NCBI RefSeq assembly: GCF_000167195.1
Contig: NZ_AADV02000012.1
Coordinates: 1 to 42,694 of the forward strand
DNA from: Crocosphaera watsonii WH 8501
GTDB lineage: Bacteria; Cyanobacteriota; Cyanobacteriia; Cyanobacteriales; Microcystaceae
DNA length: 42,694 nucleotides
Direction: 5' to 3'
Within the stretch, counting starts at the first letter, position 1. Each line of letters opens with the position of its first letter. Made by a program: the position numbers and the translations under genes. Below the pieces are notes generated by a model. The model saw only the letters and a program-made list of their open reading frames with translations. It was not told where the DNA came from and did not search any database. Shown in pieces: positions 32,464-41,258 of the stretch.

Positions 32464-33471
32464 ATGTTACTGACTTGTGGAAGTCTGATTCTAGCTTGCA
32501 GTGCTGAAGCAGCTTTATTGTCCTCATTTCAGTTTAATGGAAAGGGAAACTGGTCAATCGATGCAGTGGGTAGCAACAGTACACCAGTAGGTACTATCTC
32601 AGCCGATGTACCAGTAGGTTCAACCGTAGAAAAAGCCTTTCTTTATAGCACAACTTTCTTGAATAATAATAGCTTTGTCCCAACGGTCACTTTTGAAGGG
32701 ACCATCTATAGTGGGGCGGATTGGACAAATTTAGGAAGCTTTACTGGGTTTAATTTAACTGGATTTAGAACTGATGTTACCAGTCAGGTTGCCGCTCTTA
32801 TTGGCGGGGGGAGCAACTCCCTTTTCAATTTCACTGTCAATAGTGAAAGCCCTAACAACAATATTGACGGAGAGGTTTTAGCTATTGTTTACAGTAACCC
32901 TAGTGAACTTGAACGAACCATTGCCTTCTTAGATGGTGGTACAGAGCCTGCCGGAGATACTACTTCAGTAAACTTAGCCGAACCTTTAACAGCGGATCAA
33001 TTGGCTGACCCAGATTTTGAAGCCCTATTATCCTTGGGGATTGGTTTTGGACAGCAATCGGTCAGTTATAATCAGTTTTCTCTAGTCGATATTAATGGCA
33101 CTCGTCTTACCAGCGCAGCAGGAGGCGAGGATGATGGTATACAAAATAGTGATGGGGGCTTAATTACTGTTGGAGGACTTGGTGATTCTTCCGATAACCC
33201 GGCTGATCCCTTTGCCGGTCCAACGAATCCCCGTTCGGATGATGAATTGTATGACTTAACGCCCTTCCTCAGTGCAGGGGATAGCCAAATTGTCATTGAT
33301 ACCGAAAACCCCAGTAACAATGATAATATTTTCTTTGCTGGTATTAATATCACAGCCGTTGCAGGTGTTAACGAACAACCACCCACAGTCCCTGAACCTA
33401 CTTCTATTATCGGATTATTAACTTTTGGTCTTTTTGGCCTTAGTCAAGCCGTTAGAAAAGAAAGCAAATAA
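32464..33471 (+). CDS. PEP-CTERM sorted protein, 5' end probably lost
   Basis: 335 residues. The C-terminus (VPEPTSIIGLLTFGLFGLSQ then AVRKESK) is a PEP-CTERM sorting signal for processing by exosortase and export to the surface. The N-terminus (MLLTCGSLILACSAEA) looks like the hydrophobic core and cleavage site of a signal peptide without its basic start, because the IS630 element ends 4 nt upstream. The middle is Gly/Asn/Ser-rich beta structure (NGKGNWSIDAVGSN, DDELYDLTPFLSAG). It resembles extracellular matrix proteins; ligand unknown. Confidence 0.78.
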   Translation: MLLTCGSLILACSAEAALLSSFQFNGKGNWSIDAVGSNSTPVGTISADVPVGSTVEKAFLYSTTFLNNNSFVPTVTFEGTIYSGADWTNLGSFTGFNLTGFRTDVTSQVAALIGGGSNSLFNFTVNSESPNNNIDGEVLAIVYSNPSELERTIAFLDGGTEPAGDTTSVNLAEPLTADQLADPDFEALLSLGIGFGQQSVSYNQFSLVDINGTRLTSAAGGEDDGIQNSDGGLITVGGLGDSSDNPADPFAGPTNPRSDDELYDLTPFLSAGDSQIVIDTENPSNNDNIFFAGINITAVAGVNEQPPTVPEPTSIIGLLTFGLFGLSQAVRKESK

Positions 33472-33652
33472 AAAATGCAATTTAAAATTGTTCTTTGCCA
33501 ATCTTGTTCCCTAAACCAATTCTAATAAAAATAAACTAACAAAATGATTAAATATCCTCTGAGTCAATACAGGGTATATTTTTGAGTTTTTAATACTTGT
33601 TAATCAAACATTATTGAGAGATATATTTTATTGGGTAGAAACAGTGTAGTAG

Positions 33653-33720
33653 TAGGGTGGGTTAGACGGGGATAATTTAGGTTATAATTAGAGTATAAGT
33701 ATCCGTCGTAACCCACCATT
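33653..33720. repeat. GTAGGGTGGG palindromic repeat, copy 3
   Basis: GGTGGGTTAGACGG pairs with CCGTCGTAACCCACC (14 pairs, one bulge), spanning 33656-33717, preceded by GTA and followed by ATTTTT as in copy 1. The rest of the 376-bp gap (33472-33847) is AT-rich with no gene; the promoter of the following toxin-antitoxin pair must lie at about 33780-33830. Confidence 0.65.
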
Positions 33721-33847
33721 TTTGTTGAAAAGATAGATTTTATTATTTTTATGATCGGGTGAACAAATATTAACTAAAAAGTTTGCTATAATAACAGACT
33801 ATATATATCTATCTTACAACTAAAGTTAATTAGAAAAGGGACTATTT

Positions 33848-34084
33848 ATGATGATTTTTAAAGAGATAAAAGATAATATACGTTATGTTACTAATGAGAA
33901 AGGAGAAAAAACTGATGTTTTAATTCCTTTAGAACTTTGGAAAACTATCGTAGTTCAGTTATCTGAATCTGAAGAAATAGAAGATAGTCGAGAAGAAATT
34001 TTAAATGATTTAAAGCAAAGTCTTTTAGATGGAAAAATTGGTAAAACTTTTCCTTTAGAAGAACTTTGGCAAGAAACAGACTAA
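33848..34084 (+). CDS. Antitoxin of a RelE-type pair
   Basis: 78 residues, acidic C-terminal half (SESEEIEDSREEILNDLKQS), N-terminal IKDNIRYVTNEKGEKTDVLI. It is a small gene 10 nt upstream of a RelE-like toxin; both position and composition fit an antitoxin, although the DNA-binding type is not evident. A GAAAAGGGA ribosome-binding site precedes it. Confidence 0.72.
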   Translation: MMIFKEIKDNIRYVTNEKGEKTDVLIPLELWKTIVVQLSESEEIEDSREEILNDLKQSLLDGKIGKTFPLEELWQETD

Positions 34085-34094
34085 AATAACAGAT

Positions 34095-34430
34095 ATGGTA
34101 GAAATTAGATTTACCGAACCCTTTAGAAAACGCATTAAAAAACTAGCTAAACGCTATCGAAGCATACAGAAAGATATTGCTCCTATAATTAAACAATTAC
34201 AAGAAGGGATATTGATTGGAGAACAAATCACTGATATTAAAGCTACAGTTTTTAAAGTAAGAGCTAAAAATAGTGATATTCCTAGTGGCAAAAGTGGTGG
34301 TTATCGTCTGATTTATCAAGTTATCTCACCAACCTTAATTTTACTTTTAGTTATTTATGCAAAATCAGATCAAATCACAATTAGTTCCACTGAAATAAAA
34401 AGATTAATTCAAGAGACTTTTAACCAATAA
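34095..34430 (+). CDS. RelE/ParE-superfamily toxin
   Basis: 111 residues with the RelE-like outline: IRFTEPFRKRIKKLAKRYRS helix pair, VFKVRAKNSDIPSGKSGGYRLIYQV central strands with the basic Arg/Lys residues, and LLLVIYAKSDQ at the last strand. Such toxins cleave mRNA on the ribosome. Intact length; co-transcribed with the preceding antitoxin. Confidence 0.82.
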   Translation: MVEIRFTEPFRKRIKKLAKRYRSIQKDIAPIIKQLQEGILIGEQITDIKATVFKVRAKNSDIPSGKSGGYRLIYQVISPTLILLLVIYAKSDQITISSTEIKRLIQETFNQ

Positions 34431-34554
34431 ATTATCACTTTTATCTTCCATTAACCTGTGTTATTAATGTATTAAAATCACGAGAGTCAATGTTAACCAA
34501 TCTGTTACATTTAACCGTTGTTGTATTGTGTTAATTCATGTTATAATCCTCTCC

Positions 34555-34699
34555 TATAGCAATCAGTTATCAGTTGTGAGAATTAATATTGAAACTGATC
34601 CCCCCTAACCCCCAAACCCCGTCGTTAACGACGGGGTCTTAAGGGGGGAACTAAAGGGGGGATCTCGAGAATCTCATGAACCATTACTGATTGCTATAG
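34555..34699. repeat. MITE-like palindrome with nested inverted repeats
   Basis: CTATAGCAATCAGT (34555-34568) is inverted exactly at the right end ACTGATTGCTATAG (about 34686-34699). Inside, GATCCCCCC (34597-34605) pairs with GGGGGGATC (34656-34664), and in the centre 34617-34636 is a perfect 20-bp palindrome (CCCCGTCGTT/AACGACGGGG). No coding capacity. It has the same TATAGCA termini as the element at 13491-13598. The group II intron starts 12 nt later. Confidence 0.7.
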
Positions 34700-34710
34700 T
34701 TGTCTTATTT

Positions 34711-37197
34711 GTGCGATTCGTTGGGCTAGAAATCTTGTACTAAAGTATAAGCGTGTAGCCCGTTCAGAACCTAGAAATCTGAATAACTGTTGGTTTGTTG
34801 GCTAAAGGAGCCAAACTCGGAATCAAAGGAGTAATCCTAAGAGTAACGACATAACCCTCCGTTTTGGACATAGTAAACCCAGGATGGAAGCAGGGTTAAA
34901 AGGGGAACCCGTCATGAAACAGCATGGCAAGACGTTCCTCTAGTTAATCGGTCATGGTTAAACATTACGTTGAATCCTCGACTTGAACCCTCAAAACAAC
35001 TAAGTAGCCAAAACTGTTTGATAGGCTGCGTTCAAAAAGAACAAGGTGAAAAGTGGAAAGCTAGGTAACTCATCCACACAGATTCCTAAAATTAACCTGG
35101 GGGAAAGATGAAACCTAAAATCGATACACCCAAACCAACGGAACGAATTAACCCCATGATTGCTCTTATCACTGGTCGAGTAGATAAGTAGTGACAAACT
35201 TAAGCGCAAGGGTCATGGGGGTGAGAAGCAATTAAGTTGCTAATGCCTACTTGCAATAAGTATGGATATGCTGACGTATTGCTGGTTAATTAGAAGAAAT
35301 AGTCTCAATTAGAGGTAAATATGTCGAATGCGAGTATAATCAAGACTACGCCAGAATGGAACACAATCAACTGGGCAAAAGTCCAGAGAAAAGTGTTTAA
35401 GCTTCAAAAAAAGAATATTTCAAGCTGTTAAATCAGGTAATAAAGTTAAAGCTAAACAGCTTCAAAAGTTACTGTTAAAGTCACATTATGCAAAGCTCTT
35501 AGCCATACGCAAAGTGACCCAAGACAACCAAGGCAAGAAAACTGCTGGAGTTGACGGGAAAAAGGCACTACGCCCTAACCAAAGGTTAAAGTTAGTTAAA
35601 GAACTAGCATTTAAGGGTTACAAAGCAAAGGCACTCCGACGAGTTTGGATTCCCAAACCTGGAAGAGATGAAAAACGTGGCTTGGGGATACCCACCATAA
35701 AAGATAGAGTAATGCAAGCCTTGGTTAAATCAGCCTTAGAGCCATAATGGGAAGCTCAATTTGAAGGAACCAGTTATGGTTTTCGTCCAGGCAGAAGCGC
35801 ACACGACGCAATCGGCAGAATATTCTCGACAATCAATCAATGTCCCAAATATGTTTTAGATGCTGATATCGCCAAATGCTTCGACAAGATTAATCATGAT
35901 TACCTACTGTCCAAAGTAGAGTGTCCACACAACATCAAAAGAATCATCAAACAATGGTTGGAATGTGGTGTTATGGACAAAGGCATATTTGAGGAAACCG
36001 ATTCAGGTACACCTCAAGGTGGTGTTATAAGCCCTCTATTGGCTAACATAGCACTACACGGAATGATAAAAGATTTAGAAAAACACTTCCCCAATTCAAA
36101 GAAAAGGGAGGGTGGCTCTATAAATCGAAGGTTTAAACCCAGATTCATCCGTTACGCCGATGATTTTGTAATTCTCCATGAGGATTACGACGTTATTCTA
36201 CAATGTAAAAAACTGATTGCGCAATGGTTAGAAAAGGTTGGACTGGAACTAAAACAAGAAAAGACCTCCATCAGACACACCTTAAAAAGTATCAAACAGG
36301 ATGGCAAAATCGTTGACCCTGGCTTTGATTTTCTTGGATTCAATATCAGGTCATACCCCGTTGGGAAACACCACTCAGGTAATACAGGTGGTAAACACCC
36401 CAGAATCATTGGATTCAAGACAATAATCAAACCAAGCAAGAAGAAAATACTAGCTCATCACGAGGCAATCAAAGAGGTTATTAAAGCCAACAAGAAAGCC
36501 CCACAAGCAGCATTAATCGCAAGATTAAACCCCATAATTAGAGGATGGTGCAATTACTACCGAACTGTAGCCAGTAAGGAAACGTTCTCATCCGAAGCCC
36601 ACATATTATGGAATATGCTTAGAGCATGGACAGTCAGCAGGAAAAAGAAAAAGACAACGTTGAATAAAGCTCTCAGAAAATATTTCTCAAACGGAAAACA
36701 CGGACTCTGGACGTTCCAAACCAAGGATTGTGTCCTTTACCACCATGCCGAAACGGAAATAAGGAGACATCAACTGGTTAAGCTTGAAGCATAGCCCTAT
36801 GACGGAAACTGGACATACTGGAGCATACATACGAGGTGCATATACTGGGACACCAAATAGGGTTTCAAAACTCTTAAAGAAACAAAAAGGTATATGTCCT
36901 CAATGCAAGCAACACTTTACGCCTGAAGACTTGATAGAAGTTGACCACATTATCCCTAAATCGAAAGGTGGAAAGGATACCTACAACAACCTTCAAGCCC
37001 TGCATCGTCACTGTCATGATGTCAAAAGCAAAAATGACTACCTCTATGATTGGCTAGATAATGGCTATAAATGGAAAGACGATGTATTAACAGTACCCAT
37101 GACAAGGGACTAATTGCCGAAAGCCGTGTGAGGTGAAAGTCTCATGCACGGTTTGGAATGGGAGGAGAGGTAAGCGATTACCTTTTCGACCCCTAAT
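34711..37197 (+). mobile_element. Group II intron with degraded reverse transcriptase
   Basis: The 5' end GTGCGATT matches the GUGYG consensus. Domain V is recognisable at about 37123-37158 (AGCCGTG, GAAAG loop, CACGGTTT), domain VI follows (AGGTAA-GCGA-TTACCT) with a candidate branch-point A near 37189, so the 3' end is near 37197, give or take a few bases. A possible EBS1 (AGATAAG, 35182-35188) can pair with the last 7 nt of the 5' exon (CTTATTT). It is inserted about 20 nt upstream of the YciI gene. Confidence 0.87.
35321..37113 (+). pseudogene. Group II intron-encoded RT-maturase-HNH protein, multiply broken
   Basis: The start MSNASIIKTTPEWNTINWAK (ATG 35321) is followed by a frameshift in a run of seven A's (about 35408-35414), a stop TAA at 35745-35747 (EP-stop-WEAQFEG), a stop TAG at 36792-36794 (before PYDGNW) and a 4-bp duplication (ATACATAC, about 36827) that shifts the frame. 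Recognisable parts are the RT core (KPGRDEKRGLGIPTIKDRVM, YGFRPGRSAHDAI, GTPQGGVISPLLANI, RYADDFVIL), the maturase region, and an HNH nuclease (CPQCKQHFT, EVDHIIPKSKGG, LHRHCHD) at 36784-37113. It cannot make an active protein. Confidence 0.9.
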
Positions 37198-37218
37198 TAT
37201 TTCTTATTGGTTAAAATT

Positions 37219-37488
37219 ATGCCTAAATACGTTTTATTTGGTAGTTACTGCGAAAATGCTTTAGAAAAAAGAACTCCTTACCGTCAAGATCATTTAGAAG
37301 GTTTAAAACAGCAACAAGAAGCAGGTATTTTAATTACCATTGGACCCACTAAAGATAATACTAAAGTTTTCGGTATTTATGATGCAGAAAACGCCGAAAA
37401 AGTCAAGGAATTAATTGAAAATGATCCCTATTGGAAAAATGGAATTTGGACAGATTATGAAATAAAAGAATGGATACAAGCTTTTTAA
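37219..37488 (+). CDS. YciI-like protein
   Basis: 89 residues (ATG 37219): PKYVLFGSYCENALEKRTPY, DHLEGLKQQQEAGILITIGP, FGIYDAENAEKVKELIENDPY. This is the ferredoxin-like alpha/beta YciI fold with the conserved His in the DHL segment, found in small putative catalytic proteins whose reaction is largely unknown. The group II intron is inserted about 20 nt upstream, so its mRNA leader depends on intron splicing or on a promoter within the intron end. Confidence 0.88.
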   Translation: MPKYVLFGSYCENALEKRTPYRQDHLEGLKQQQEAGILITIGPTKDNTKVFGIYDAENAEKVKELIENDPYWKNGIWTDYEIKEWIQAF

Positions 37489-37514
37489 TCAATTTGAAAA
37501 TTAGTCGTAATAGT

Positions 37515-37700
37515 TTATCTCTCTGACTTATTTGTATTTTGTAGTTTTTCTAACTTTTGCTGGCGTAAATCAGCTTCTATAATGGCAATTAATTCATCAA
37601 ACATCAAGGTCACTAAATCTAATTTTCTGCAAGCTTCTCTCCATTGAGTAACATTTTTACTTCTTGTTTCTAGATCGGGAATATAAGATTTATTAGTCAT
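37515..37700 (-). CDS. Small hypothetical protein, second of a pair
   Basis: 61 residues, helical and charged (MTNKSYIPDLETRSKNVTQW; LVTLMFDELIAIIEADLRQQ). Its start overlaps the stop of the upstream gene by ATGA, so the two are translationally coupled. No known family. It converges with the YciI gene. Confidence 0.6.
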   Translation of the reverse strand: MTNKSYIPDLETRSKNVTQWREACRKLDLVTLMFDELIAIIEADLRQQKLEKLQNTNKSER

Positions 37701-38041
37701 GATAAACCCCAGTTTTTTTTAGTTTCAGATAGACTGGCTTCTACCACATCCACTGATATTTCAGCTTGTTCAATGGTTTCATCCAATAATTCCAGGATAG
37801 CAGAAGGAGCGATGGGATAGTATTCAGCAATTCTTAAAGTTAAGGTATGGAGGCGAGAGTAAGGATTTGTCAATCTTTCGAGACAGTTCTGCATTTGTTC
37901 TAATTCTGGTAGTGTCTCCTCTGTTTCACCATATTGTTCAAACAGATTAAATTCTGTTATTTTTATTTCAGCAATCAATTCTATTAATCGTCTTTGTAAA
38001 CTAAAAATTTTGGTTAATGATTCGGGAGACAGTTTAGCCAA
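37697..38041 (-). CDS. Small helical hypothetical protein, first of a pair
   Basis: 114 residues, all-helical and acidic (SLQRRLIELIAEIKITEFNL; ETLPELEQMQNCLERLTNPY; SAILELLDETIEQAEISVDV). It overlaps the following small gene by 4 nt. The size and coupling are like a toxin-antitoxin or partner pair, but no motif supports a specific function. Confidence 0.62.
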   Translation of the reverse strand: MAKLSPESLTKIFSLQRRLIELIAEIKITEFNLFEQYGETEETLPELEQMQNCLERLTNPYSRLHTLTLRIAEYYPIAPSAILELLDETIEQAEISVDVVEASLSETKKNWGLS

Positions 38042-38170
38042 AAGTCACAATTTCCTTTAATTATTTGACTACTTTTTATTGTACAGTATTGTTTTACATA
38101 TTGAAAGTAAATATAAAAAAGTGTGTTAAAATTTATGAATAATCAAGAAACCTAAGATCATACTTAAGTT

Positions 38171-38718
38171 ATGACTATGCCAACATTAGTAAAATGGACA
38201 ATAGAAGATTATCATAACATGATTACTGCTGGTATTCTATCACAAAAAAGAGTGGAGTTAATTGCAGGAGAAATCATGAAAATGACTCCAGAAAAACCCT
38301 TTCATCGAAGAGTTACTTTTAAGCTTGCCGACTATTTCAGAGAAAAATTAAGAGGAAAAGCAATCATCTTGAGGCACATCCGATTATGCTTTTTGATTCT
38401 GAACCTGAACCAGATATTGTCATAGCAAAACTGCCCCTAGAACGTTATGATAATCGTCACCCTTATCCAGAAGATATTGAGTTACTGATTGAAGTTTCAG
38501 ACACCACATTAAAATATGATCTTGATACCAAACAAAAAATTTATGCTCTTGCTAAGATTAAAGAGTATTGGGTTATTCACCTTTAAAACGGTCAATTAAT
38601 AGTCTTTCAAAAACCAGAAAATAATTGTTATTTAAAACAATTTAACTTGACTCAAGGTGTTATTTCTCCCTTAGCTTTTCGGGATATTGAGATAGACAGT
38701 CAAACAATTTTAAATTGA
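38171..38718 (+). pseudogene. Uma2/DUF820 family nuclease-like gene, broken
   Basis: The first part (MTMPTLVKWTIEDYHNMITAG, RVELIAGEIMKMTPEKPFHR) and second part (EPEPDIVIAKLPLERY, PEDIELLIEVSDTTLKYDLD, KIYALAKIKEYWVI) are the two halves of a Uma2-like PD-(D/E)XK protein. A frameshift near 38370 separates them, a TAA at 38584-38586 interrupts the tail, and the frame then runs on to TGA 38716-38718. The nuclease motif (PDIVI, ELLIEVSD) is intact but the gene is not. Uma2 genes are abundant in cyanobacteria; function unclear. Confidence 0.82.
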
Positions 38719-38750
38719 TAACTGATAACTGATAACTGATAACTGATAAC
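38716..38750. repeat. Heptanucleotide tandem repeat TGATAAC x5
   Basis: Five exact head-to-tail copies of TGATAAC directly between the broken Uma2 gene (whose stop is the first TGA) and the stop of hflX. Tandem heptamers of this sort are known from cyanobacteria (STRR sequences). Copy number likely differs between strains. Confidence 0.85.
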
Positions 38751-38752
38751 TG

Positions 38753-40465
38753 TTAAAAACTAGAATTCTTTAACGCATATTGAACCAACTGACTTAACTT
38801 ATGACGTAACGTTTCTAAACCTAACCGTTGACTGGCAGAAATAAACACAGCTAAAGGATACTCTTCTTGTGCAACCTTTAAGGTTTCTCCATCTACTGTA
38901 TCAATCTTATTAAAGACTAATAAAATGGGACCCGGAACTAAAGGCATTTCCTGTAAAATATTCATCACCGACTGTATATGATGTTGCCACGCAGGGTGAG
39001 ATAAATCAACTAAATGTAACAACGCATCCGCTTCTGTTACCTCTTCTAAAGTAGCGCGAAACGCATCAACCAAAGATGGGGGTAACTCATGAATAAATCC
39101 TACCGTATCTGTTAACAAGAAAGTGTAAGGTTGCCCTGTGTTATCATCAATACCAGATAAACGACGAGTAGTGGGATCAAGGGTAGCAAATAGTTGATCT
39201 GCGGTATAGACTTCTGCATTGGTTAACGCATTGATCAAGGTTGACTTACCTGCATTGGTATAACCAACGATCGCAATACTGGGAACCTCCTGTTTTTGAC
39301 GCTGTTGACGCAAACGGGAACGATGAGACTGTAACTTATTAACTTCCTGTTGTAGGCGAGAAATACGCTTTTGAATGGCCCGACGTTCCGTTTCTAACTT
39401 GGTTTCCCCTGGTCCTCTGGTACCAATACCACCCCCTAACCTAGACATAGCTTGACCCCTACCAACCAACCGAGGCAACATATATTCTAACTGGGCCAAC
39501 TCTACTTGTAACTTACCGGCCCGTGACTGGGCCCGTTGGGCAAAAATATCTAAAATAACCTCAGTCCGATCAACCACTTTAACCCCTAACTGGGTTTCCA
39601 GGTTGCGAACTTGTGCAGGAGATAGGTCCAGACTAAACACCACTAGATTAGCCCTTAACGTTTGCACCCGTAAAGCGATCTCTTCTACCTTACCCTTTCC
39701 CACAAGGGTTTGAGGATGGGGTTTAGGGCGTTTTTGTTGGATGGTTTCCACGGTTTCACCACCAGCAGTGTCCACCAGTCGCTTTACCTCGGCCAACTCC
39801 TCAGCAAACGCGCGATCGCTCATTTTATCTGTTTGTAAGCCAACGATAAGAACCCGTTCGTGATCTCCTTCTACCTGTTGGGCCACATATTCCCGACTAA
39901 ACTCCTCTTCTAACCCTTCTACTAAGCCAAAAAAGTCTTGTTCTGAGAGGGTTTCTATGGTCATGGCCGGGGAAACAGTCCAGTAATAGGCATGGTTGGG
40001 GTTAAACTCTGAAGGGGGCAGTAAATGAGCAATATAAGCCTCTTTAATATACCCTGTAGCCCCACCACCTCGTCGCGTTTTCCCTTCTGAGGTTATGGAC
40101 AACACCACCAAACTATCCAGACGTTGCAGTACCATTGCTGTCAAACTAGACTCTTTGGGGGGATCGCTTTTGAGTTGGGTGGCAATGCAGCGAATACCAC
40201 AAAGCCGTTCAGCCCCATAACGTGGCAATTCTAGGGCAGGTATTTGGGTTTGTCTAGGGGTCCCAACTCCTACCCGAATAACCTGGCCACGACGGTTAAT
40301 ATAGGCGCATACCCCTTGACCGAGATCCGAACTTACGGCGGCCAGTCTTTCGGCAAACTCTGGAGACGTGAAGCGATCGCCCCGTAGTTTTTGATGATAA
40401 AGTCGTTTTAACTGCTTGACTTGGTTGGGTTTTAACCCTTGCAGGTTTCCGTAAATGGTATCGAT
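38753..40465 (-). CDS. hflX: Ribosome-associated GTPase HflX
   Basis: 570 residues if read from AUC at 40463-40465. The GTPase domain has G1 GYTNAGKST, G3 DTVGF and G4 NKID; the upstream HflX domain includes VGKGKVEEIALRVQTL and GGIGTRGPGETKLETERR. HflX splits stalled 70S ribosomes. The homologous N-terminus (DTIYGNLQGLKPNQVKQLKR) has no ATG, GTG or TTG; the first common start in frame is TTG 40228, deep inside the domain. AAGGAGG lies 7 nt before the AUC and an in-frame stop 13 codons or fewer upstream closes the frame. It follows the ykgJ-like gene after about 20 nt. Confidence 0.9.
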   Translation of the reverse strand: MDTIYGNLQGLKPNQVKQLKRLYHQKLRGDRFTSPEFAERLAAVSSDLGQGVCAYINRRGQVIRVGVGTPRQTQIPALELPRYGAERLCGIRCIATQLKSDPPKESSLTAMVLQRLDSLVVLSITSEGKTRRGGGATGYIKEAYIAHLLPPSEFNPNHAYYWTVSPAMTIETLSEQDFFGLVEGLEEEFSREYVAQQVEGDHERVLIVGLQTDKMSDRAFAEELAEVKRLVDTAGGETVETIQQKRPKPHPQTLVGKGKVEEIALRVQTLRANLVVFSLDLSPAQVRNLETQLGVKVVDRTEVILDIFAQRAQSRAGKLQVELAQLEYMLPRLVGRGQAMSRLGGGIGTRGPGETKLETERRAIQKRISRLQQEVNKLQSHRSRLRQQRQKQEVPSIAIVGYTNAGKSTLINALTNAEVYTADQLFATLDPTTRRLSGIDDNTGQPYTFLLTDTVGFIHELPPSLVDAFRATLEEVTEADALLHLVDLSHPAWQHHIQSVMNILQEMPLVPGPILLVFNKIDTVDGETLKVAQEEYPLAVFISASQRLGLETLRHKLSQLVQYALKNSSF

Positions 40466-40472
40466 GGGCGAA

Positions 40473-40479
40473 CCTCCTT
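40473..40479 (-). promoter_or_regulatory. Strong Shine-Dalgarno that sets the hflX start
   Basis: AAGGAGG, a full anti-16S match, 7 nt before AUC (40465-40463). It shows where ribosomes should start even though no AUG, GUG or UUG is present there. Confidence 0.7.
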
Positions 40480-40486
40480 ACTGTGG

Positions 40487-40855
40487 TTAGTTAATTTGAG
40501 TAATTTCTCTATTATAGTGTTTCATCTCGGTACTTTTGCCTCCGTAAACTCCTTCTATTTGTTGGCGACAACATTCAATGGCAAAGTCGTTAAACTCAGA
40601 GGGATCAATATCATACATTTCTTGAAAACTATCTGGTTGTACCCGACAAAAACGGGGACGTTGTTCATAAATTAAACATTTTCGAGTTTCTTGCTCAAAA
40701 TTAATACACCAACCTTTCTCTCCCACTAAACTTAAATAATGGTCTAATTCTTCTGGGGTTAAATAGTCTTCTAAGTCGGGGCGATCGCTTGGATCTAAGT
40801 TACAACAGGCTCCACACCCTTCTACACATTTCCATGTTTCTATTTTGGTCTTCAT
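40487..40855 (-). CDS. YkgJ-like cysteine cluster protein
   Basis: 122 residues with the N-terminal CVEGCGACCNL cluster plus later Cys in GWCINFEQETRKCLIYEQRP, RFCRV and ECC: the UPF0153/YkgJ zinc- or iron-binding family (CxxxCxxCC). Its role is not established. It is immediately upstream of hflX on the same strand, so an operon is likely. Confidence 0.88.
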   Translation of the reverse strand: MKTKIETWKCVEGCGACCNLDPSDRPDLEDYLTPEELDHYLSLVGEKGWCINFEQETRKCLIYEQRPRFCRVQPDSFQEMYDIDPSEFNDFAIECCRQQIEGVYGGKSTEMKHYNREITQIN

Positions 40856-40994
40856 GAAGTTTCAATGTTTGAGTTTCTTTTTTTATTTTAATATCATTTT
40901 TAGTCTTTTCCTATAATTTTAATTGATCTTATCTCATTGATTAAGTATGATATTCTACAAGACCATTTAATTTTAAGAGATTTTACCAAATAAT

Positions 40995-41258
40995 ATGAGA
41001 CAAAAGCTAAACATTACAAATAATCCAGAAGATTTAAACAATCTGATCAAATCTGTTACTGAAGACGATGTTATTTATGAAATACAAAATCAAAATGATT
41101 CTGCTATACTTATTTCCCAAAAAAGTTATGAAAGCTTACAAGAAACCATTGAATTACTTTCTATTCCCAAATTAAGAGAAAGCTTACAAAGATCCTTAGA
41201 ACAAATTAATAATAATGAGACTTACTCCCTAGATGAAGTCTTGGGAGATACTGATTGA
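40995..41258 (+). CDS. Phd/YefM-like antitoxin
   Basis: 87 residues: DDVIYEIQNQNDSAILISQKSYESLQETIELLS resembles the Phd/YefM fold (VxIT...AVLISxxxYxSLxET), followed by an acidic tail. Its TGA overlaps by one base the ATG of a broken RelE-type toxin gene, so it is the surviving antitoxin of a dead module. Confidence 0.78.
   Translation: MRQKLNITNNPEDLNNLIKSVTEDDVIYEIQNQNDSAILISQKSYESLQETIELLSIPKLRESLQRSLEQINNNETYSLDEVLGDTD

Noticed and set aside
35000-35209. A 69-residue minus-strand frame
   Set aside because: It lies in the RNA domain I of the group II intron, where sequence is constrained by RNA folding, not coding.
35408-35414. Programmed frameshift at the A7 run of the reverse transcriptase
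   Set aside because: The gene also has two nonsense codons and a 4-bp duplication, so general decay explains it better.
36784-37113. HNH nuclease as part of an IscB-like system
   Set aside because: The HNH domain follows the reverse transcriptase/maturase and is the usual endonuclease domain of a group II intron protein, not linked to the IsrB locus 25 kb away.
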